Source: Candidatus Villigracilis propinquus
GTDB lineage: Bacteria > Chloroflexota > Anaerolineae > Anaerolineales > Villigracilaceae
Direction: 5' to 3'
Assembly: GCA_016714565.1 (NCBI GenBank)
Contig: JADKDM010000005.1
Coordinates: forward strand, 62,001 to 126,000
Length of the DNA stretch: 64,000 nt
This document shows, piece after piece, positions 58,805-64,000 of this stretch. How positions within the stretch are numbered: the first letter of the stretch is position 1; each line of letters starts with the position of its first letter. A model generated the notes under the pieces. It saw only the letters and a list, made by a program, of their open reading frames with translations. It was not told the origin of the DNA and ran no database searches. A program made the position numbers and the translations under genes.

Positions 58805-60482
58805 ATGAATGAAGAAGCTGATATTGAAGAATTTGCACCCTGGCTGGCGCTCGCCGTCACATTGATGGGTGGTTTTCTGCGGGTCTTTCTACTCACTGAT
58901 AAAGGGATGTGGCTGGATGAAACGTTCAGCGTGTGGCTGGCAAATAAAAGTGTCCCCGATATGTTGCAATGGATCGTCAAGATTGATCAACACCCGCCGC
59001 TTTATTACCTTCTGCTTCATTACTGGCTGGCGCGCTATGGGGATACGCCCTATGATGCCCGCCTGCTTTCTGCGTTGTTTGGCACGCTCACGATCCCAAT
59101 CATATACCTGATTGGCAAACGCATCTCTGGCGTGGTGGTGGGATTGTCGGCAGCGGTCTTCCTTTGCTTTTCAACCTTCAACATTTATTACGCCCAGGAA
59201 GCGCGCATGTACACTCTCCTGACGTTCAATGCAGCTGTGTCGATTTATGCGCTGGTCACACTGCTTACAGGCCCACGCTCTGTCAGTCCCATTGGCAGCC
59301 AATTTCGGGAATATCTGCATACCTGGCGTACGTTGGGGCCGCCTGCGCCAGACCCCAAAGGAGAATTCAGCTATAAGGAAGAGGCCCGCGCTCAAAACAG
59401 ATGGATAAGCTGGATATACCGCCATCGCTGGAGTCCCATCCAGGCCATTGAGGCTGACCTGGCTTGGGTTTTATTTATCCTGTTCTCCGCATTGACCTTG
59501 CTCACTCACAATACGGCTGTCTTTTTTTCATTAGCTGCTAATGTATTTGTTCTCGGTTTGATGCTTTTCAAAATGGTAAGAGATTGGAAGCACTACCCGC
59601 TCTTCAAGCTCCCTCTTTTGGGAACTGGATGATGGCCCAGTTTGGCATCTTCCTATTATGGAGCCCCTGGATAGTTGCTTTTATTCGGCAAGTCAATCGA
59701 GTCGATCAGGAGTTTTGGCTCCCGAAACCGGATTGGGATACCATTATCAAGACGCTTCGAGCCTTGTTGAATGCATCCGCGCAAACTCAATCTAACCAAA
59801 TGATGACGTGGATCCTGTGCGCGGTGCTGTGCTTCGGATTGATGTATTACCGCAAAAAACTTTCGATATTCTTATTTCTGGCTGCCCTGTTTGTCATCCC
59901 CGTTCTGGGTGAGCTGATCGTGAGTATCCGCCGACCCATTTTATCGATCGGACCCTGATCTGGATAACAATCCCTATGTTCATCTTACTGGCGGCTGGTG
60001 TCGCTCAATTTAGACATCGCTTTTTTATGATGCTGGTGCTGGGTCTCCTGGCTACAAACTACCTGTTTTCTAATGGCGATTATTATCGGTTCTTCCAAAA
60101 GGAAGATTGGAGTAACCCTGCTGGTTATGTTGCACGATACGTTGAAAAGGATGATCTGATCCTTTTCAATTCCAACATGGTGCGAATCCCGTTTGAATAT
60201 TATTTCGAATACTGGGTAGATCTGTATGATATCCAGGTGCAGAAAAGCGGGATTCCGCTGGATCTGTTCGAAAGCGGCATTCTGGAACCAAAAATGACTG
60301 AGGAAGATATACCCGGACTGATTTCATTATTGCACGGGCATGACAGAGTCTGGCTGGTGTACAGCCATAACGACTATACAGATCCAGACGGGCTCATTCC
60401 GCAAACGCTTGCAGCGCAGATGAAATTACTCCGTTCTCGCGATTTTTATGGAGTACAAGTCCAATTATATGGAACTCCTTGA
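58805..60482 (+). pseudogene. GT-C type glycosyltransferase (PMT-like) with two frameshifts
   Basis: Starts at ATG 58805. The W-L-D-E-T-F-S motif near residue 37 (acidic first loop), Q-H-P-P-L-Y-Y near 62 and Y-Y-A-Q-E-A-R-M-Y near 130 are GT39/PMT_2 signs. The frame breaks at CCC 59611-59613 and at TTTT 59938-59943; correcting both joins three parts into about 560 residues with many helices and a soluble end. Both breaks are homopolymer type, so likely sequencing errors. Lipid-linked sugar transfer at the outer face of the membrane. Confidence 0.75.
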
Positions 60483-60516
60483 GTCCCATTCCCCAACTAC
60501 GATATAATCCCACACT

Positions 60517-61659
60517 ATGAGCGAAGGCGCACTCCTTAACGATAGATATCAACTCCTCGAAAAACTCGGCTCCGGCGGCATGGCAGACGTGTATCGTTCC
60601 CGCGATCTCATGCTGGATCGCTACGTTGCCATTAAAGTCCTGCGCAAGGATTTTTCCACCAACCCCGAATTCCAAAACCAATTCAGGCTCGAAGCACGCG
60701 CCGCCGCGAATCTTTCGCATCCCAACATCGTCACTGTGCATGACTTTGGCTTTGCCGACAACCTGCTCTACATCGTCATGGAATACATCCCCGGCAAAGA
60801 CCTCAAACAACTCATCCGCGACAAAGGACGCTTCTCCGTGCAGGATGGCATCCCGCTTCTCGTGCAGGCTTGCGCGGGCATCGGCTACGCCCACCGCGCC
60901 GGACTCGTCCACTGCGATGTGAAGCCGCACAACATGCTCGTCTCCAACGATGGCCGTCTTAAAGTCACAGACTTCGGCATCGCCCGCGCTCTCGCCTCCA
61001 TCGCCACCAGTGAACGCACCGATGTTGTCTGGGGTTCGCCGCTCTACTTCGCCCCCGAACAGGCAGCAGGCGAGCCGCCCTCGCCCGCCTCCGACGTCTA
61101 TTCCCTCGGCGTGGTCATGTACGAGTTGCTTTGCGGCACGCCACCCTTCACCGCATCCACCGCCGATGAACTCGCGCGCCTGCACATCTCCGCCCGCCCC
61201 ATTCCCATCCGCGAATACATTCCCGATATCCCCATCGCCCTCGAAGAGATCATCACCAAAGTCCTCTCCAAGGAACCCGCCGCCCGTTACCGCACCGCCG
61301 ATCAACTTGGCCGCGTGCTCCTCAAATTCGGCACCCAGTCTGACCCGCTCCCAGAACCTGTGGAAAAAGAACCGCCTTCACAACCTGTCATCACTCTCAA
61401 ACCGGAAGTTGCGGAGCGACTATCTGGTAAAGGGAAGACGCAACCGCCCCAGCAAGAGCCTGCTCCCGTGCAGTATTACCCGCCCCAGCAGACGCCTCAA
61501 GCTGCGCCCGAGCCTGCCACTCCAACTGACGCATTGGACGCCTTTGAAGAAATTGACTGGGTCTCTGTTGGCCTTGGTTTGATGGCTGTCCTCGCCGTTG
61601 GCGGACTCATCCCGTTCTGGCTGATGATCTATCTCACCTTCAATCCCCCTCTTCGATAA
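60517..61659 (+). CDS. Hanks-type serine/threonine protein kinase
   Basis: 380 residues. G-S-G-G-M-A-D-V-Y (Gly loop), A-I-K-V-L (Lys), H-C-D-V-K-P-H-N catalytic loop (HCD instead of HRD), D-F-G, A-P-E. Residues 275-350 are a Pro/Gln-rich linker and one transmembrane helix (about 352-374) leaves almost no outer part; no PASTA repeats. It phosphorylates Ser/Thr in cytoplasmic partners, possibly FHA proteins such as that at 33632. G+C-rich codon use. Confidence 0.93.
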   Translation: MSEGALLNDRYQLLEKLGSGGMADVYRSRDLMLDRYVAIKVLRKDFSTNPEFQNQFRLEARAAANLSHPNIVTVHDFGFADNLLYIVMEYIPGKDLKQLIRDKGRFSVQDGIPLLVQACAGIGYAHRAGLVHCDVKPHNMLVSNDGRLKVTDFGIARALASIATSERTDVVWGSPLYFAPEQAAGEPPSPASDVYSLGVVMYELLCGTPPFTASTADELARLHISARPIPIREYIPDIPIALEEIITKVLSKEPAARYRTADQLGRVLLKFGTQSDPLPEPVEKEPPSQPVITLKPEVAERLSGKGKTQPPQQEPAPVQYYPPQQTPQAAPEPATPTDALDAFEEIDWVSVGLGLMAVLAVGGLIPFWLMIYLTFNPPLR

Positions 61660-61668
61660 TAAATAAAT

Positions 61669-61700
61669 CTGACAGGTCTTAAGAGACCTGTCAGGTTTTT
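61669..61700 (+). terminator. terminator after the kinase gene, CCTGTCAGG repeat type
   Basis: CTGACAGGTCT pairs with AGACCTGTCAG, 11 bp with TAAG loop, then GTTTTTAT. The same CCTGTCAGG core is used as dispersed repeat at 10111 and 51651. Confidence 0.85.
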
Positions 61701-61709
61701 ATACAAACT

Positions 61710-62377
61710 ATGAAAAACTTCCTCCTCGCCCCTCCATCATCGCCTCAGACTTTACCCGTCTCACCGAAGAGATTCACGCCTGCGAATCCGCCGGCGCCGA
61801 CTGGCTCCACATGGACATCATGGACGGCCACTTCGTCCCGACCATCACCATCGGCCCGCTCTTCGTGCAAGCCTGCAAACGCGCCTCCAAACTTCCGCTG
61901 GATGTGCATCTCATGATCTCCGATCCTGAAAAATATATCGAAGAGTTTGCCAAAGCGGGCGCGAGCAATATCACCGTCCATGTGGAAACCTGCCCCGACC
62001 TGCCGAAAGTGATCAAGCAGATCCACTCCCTCGGATGCAAAGCAGGCATCACACTCAACCCATCCACCCCTGCCTCCGCATTGGACTCCGCCTTGCCTTT
62101 CGCAGACTTGGTTCTCGTCATGAGCGTCAACCCCGGCTATTCAGGTCAAACCTTCATGCCAGAGATGATCGCCAAAGTGGAAGAGATCCGCAACAAGTTG
62201 AACGCACTCCGCTCCACTGCACATCTCGAAGTGGATGGTGGCATCAATGCTCAAACGCTCCCATTAATGAAGAACGCAGGCGCAACAGCCTTCGTCACTG
62301 GCAACGCCGCCTTCAAGAACCCCAAAGGAACCGCCGAAGGGGTGAGGGCTTTAAAAGAAATTGCGTCTTCTTCGTAG
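61710..62377 (+). pseudogene. rpe: ribulose-phosphate 3-epimerase with one-base frameshift
   Basis: ATG 61710 gives M-K-N-F-L-L-A-P, then the frame breaks at CCCC 61729-61732. One extra base gives S-I-I-A-S-D-F-T-R-L-T and the complete TIM barrel of about 222 residues: H-M-D-I-M-D-G-H-F-V-P near 35, D-V-H-L-M near 65, M-S-V-N-P-G-Y-S-G-Q near 140, and V-D-G-G-I near 175. Interconverts ribulose-5-P and xylulose-5-P. Probably intact in the living cell. Confidence 0.9.
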
Positions 62378-62483
62378 TCACGCTGCAAGCGTGGCTTGCT
62401 AATTTACTATGACCCCGTAGGCGGTGTGTTGAGCCTGCCGAAACAGGTCGAACGATTCTAGTTTTTGGAAGGTGACAATTTCA

Positions 62484-62580
62484 ACCCCGTTGGGGTGTCA
62501 TTGTTCGTAAAACCCATGTCACTCCTTCGGAGTTGGGTTTCTTGCATTCAATTTCTATAATCATTACATCCCTTCGGGAT
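62484..62580. repeat. three related short hairpins in intergenic DNA
   Basis: ACCCCGTTGGGGT (62484), ACTCCTTCGGAGT (62521) and ATCCCTTCGGGAT (62568) lie 37 to 47 bases apart in the 282-base gap after rpe. Similar stem-loops share the CCNTTCGG or CCGTTGGG core. No gene is seen in this gap. Confidence 0.55.
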
Positions 62581-62611
62581 TGAACTACGTAGCATGAAAT
62601 TAAAACAAAAA

Positions 62612-62631
62612 TCACGGCGCAAGCGCCGTGA
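62612..62631 (-). terminator. terminator after rpmB
   Basis: TCACGGCGC/GCGCCGTGA with AA loop; on the minus strand ATTTTTGTTTT follows. Confidence 0.88.
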
Positions 62632-62659
62632 CCTTTGATACGAGATGGAAGAACGAACC

Positions 62660-62845
62660 TTATGAAGCTGATTTACCGAGTGTCTTGATGCACTTGGCGC
62701 ACAGCGTCTTCTTGACCAAACGACCCTTTTCCATCACCGAAACCTTCTGGAGGTTCGGTTTGAACGTGCGGTTGGTTGCACGCAGAGAGAAAGAGCGGTT
62801 GTGACCGAAAGTGGTTGCCTTGCCGCAGTTATTGCACTTAGCCAT
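62660..62845 (-). CDS. rpmB: 50S ribosomal protein L28
   Basis: 61 residues, M-A-K-C-N-N-C-G-K near the start and C-A-K-C near the end, the zinc-binding form. F-G-H-N-R-S-F-S-L-R-A-T-N-R-T-F is the family core. AAGGAAATTTC precedes the ATG on the minus strand. Divergent from the Asp23 gene, the order seen in many Firmicutes and Chloroflexota. Confidence 0.96.
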   Translation of the reverse strand: MAKCNNCGKATTFGHNRSFSLRATNRTFKPNLQKVSVMEKGRLVKKTLCAKCIKTLGKSAS

Positions 62846-63032
62846 TGGATGAAATTCCTTTCCTTACGATGATTCCGGGACAATAGCCTCTTTTCAGAGG
62901 CAGGGCATTTTACCATACAACGCAACCAACTTCAAGTTAAGCTGTTAAAATAGAGACAAGTAAGTGATATCTGAAACGAATGTCTGGGCGGAAAGTCCGC
63001 GCAGGCAAAATAGAAAGAGTATCGAGGAAACC

Positions 63033-63388
63033 ATGGGCGAAGACACAACAACTTTGGGCGGGATTCATATCGCCAACGGCAGTGGCAACGATTGCATATT
63101 TTGCCACTTTGAAGTCATACGGCGTAGTGGGGCTGGCGCCAAAAAAATCTGGCGGACGGGATCGTATCCACCATTACGCGTGAACCATCCCGCGGCATAT
63201 CCGTTTACTATAAAGGTGACGAGATCAATATCGAGATCAATGTCATCGTGGAGTACGGCACACGCATCAACTCGGTTGCGGAGAGCGTAGCGAACACCGT
63301 GCGCTTCCATGTGGAGAAAGCGCTGGGGCTGCGCGTAACTTCGGTCAATGTGCATGTAGCGGGCTTGCGCATCAGTGACACGGATTAG
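63033..63388 (+). pseudogene. Asp23/Gls24-family protein with two frameshifts
   Basis: From ATG 63033 after GAGGAAACC the frame shifts near 63078-63082 and at A7 63141-63147. Corrected, the protein is about 117 residues: G-G-I-H-I-A-N, V-A-T-I-A-Y-F-A, G-V-V-G-L-A-P-K, Y-Y-K-G-D-E-I-N-I-E-I-N-V-I-V-E-Y-G and V-N-V-H-V-A-G-L-R-I. Asp23 proteins attach near the membrane and support envelope or stress response; next to rpmB and a FakA/DhaL-like gene is the usual order. Sequencing errors are the likely cause. Confidence 0.85.
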
Positions 63389-63402
63389 GAGACCTGTAAT
63401 TC

Positions 63403-64000
63403 ATGGCAATTGATACCGCTCGCATTGAAGTACTCCGCAAGAAACCCATAGACGGCCTTGTTTTCAAACGCCTGGTCGATGCAGGTGTGACTTGGCTCCG
63501 CACCAACAAGGATATTGTAAATGCCTTGAATGTATTTCCCGTGCCTGATGGTGATACCGGCACGAACATGACTTTGACCCTGCAAGCCGCCTGGAATGAA
63601 ATCAAGGATTTGGGTACGCACAATCTCGGTGAGATGGCAGCGGCAGTTTCAAAGGTGCTTTGATGGGCGCACGCGGCAACTCCGGCGTGATCACCAGCCA
63701 GATCCTGCGCGGGTTTTCGCGCGGTGTACATGAGAAAAGCGTGTTGGATAAAGAGGCTCTCGTCAAAGCGTTTGGCGAGGCACGCGATACCGCTTATAAA
63801 GGAGTCGTCCGCCCCGTGGAGGGGACGATCTTAACCGTCATTAAAGAAGTTGCCATAGCAACAGAGGCAGCTTTAGGGTCCGCGAAAGATGCGTATGAAA
63901 TTTTGAGGTGGCAGTTCGAGCGGCGGATGAAGCTGTCAAAAAGAACACCGGAACTTCTTCCAGTCTTAAAACAAGCTGGCGTAGTTGACTCAGGCGGCAA
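63403..64000 (+). pseudogene. FakA/DhaL-type (DAK2) fatty acid kinase-like gene, 3' partial, frameshifted
   Basis: The N-terminal DhaL/DAK2 domain is clear: N-V-F-P-V-P-D-G-D-T-G-T-N-M near residue 45 (metal-ATP site) and, after a lost base at 63654-63656, G-A-R-G-N-S-G-V-I near 90 and V-R-P-V-E-G-T-I-L-T-V. More shifts occur near 63905 and 63952. The gene runs off the right edge. In FakA the kinase acts with a FakB fatty-acid-binding protein. Follows the Asp23 gene by 14 nt, the conserved arrangement. Confidence 0.85.

Overview
The window reads as a chromosomal segment of a Chloroflexota bacterium, most likely class Anaerolineae. This is inference from gene style (F420-type enzyme, Hanks kinase, prokaryotic RING finger, C-T-P-rich lipoprotein linkers, CGTCATTGCGAGG repeats), not from a database search. 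Genes are dense on both strands, with strong rho-independent terminators and sigma-70-like promoters (TTGACA-17-TATAAT). No CRISPR array, prophage, insertion sequence or rRNA operon is visible.

Layout. 1-5.2 kb: a surface-glycan cluster (GT-C glycosyltransferase cut by the window edge, methyltransferase, GT2, epimerase, DegT aminotransferase). 5.3-23.6 kb: housekeeping genes (maeB, trpS, dtd, csp, ferredoxin-NADP reductase, a paired M16 protease, acpS), a probable UGA-containing selenoprotein W gene at 10186, and a P-loop ATPase pair behind a perfect LexA-type operator. 23.7-29.1 kb: the translation/transcription block tRNA-Thr, tRNA-Tyr, tRNA-Thr, tuf, rpmG, tRNA-Trp, secE, nusG, rplK, rplA, rplJ, rplL with its leaders.

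29.14-35.7 kb is the most notable part: a self-contained operon, with its own promoter, operator and terminator, that carries a nearly complete eukaryote-like ubiquitin-type system. Its genes encode a GntR-E1 fusion, a membrane RING-like protein, a ubiquitin-like/E2 fusion, a free ubiquitin-like protein ending in Gly, a JAMM/JAB isopeptidase, a membrane FHA protein and a secreted or anchored VWA protein. The E1 would adenylate the Ubl, the E2 (HPN motif, Cys195) would carry it, the RING could direct it at the membrane, and the JAB peptidase could process or remove it. The GntR domain probably autoregulates through a FadR-like palindrome at the transcription start.

35.7-46.7 kb: lexA (autoregulated), corA, a YvlB/SHOCT-like envelope-stress type cluster, two MFS transporters, panE-like, and metK behind a SAM-I riboswitch. 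46.8-64 kb: two FGE/SUMF1-domain lipoproteins, a response regulator, a C39 peptidase, a TPR protein, AMMECR1, a diacylglycerol-kinase-like protein, a LuxR-DUF805 fusion, a Hanks kinase, rpe, rpmB, Asp23 and a FakA/DhaL-like gene.

Data quality. At least a dozen single-base frameshifts occur, mostly at short homopolymers and concentrated after 57 kb, plus a 150-bp poly-G tract at 41.95 kb. Many of the broken genes here are therefore probably sequencing or assembly errors rather than true pseudogenes.
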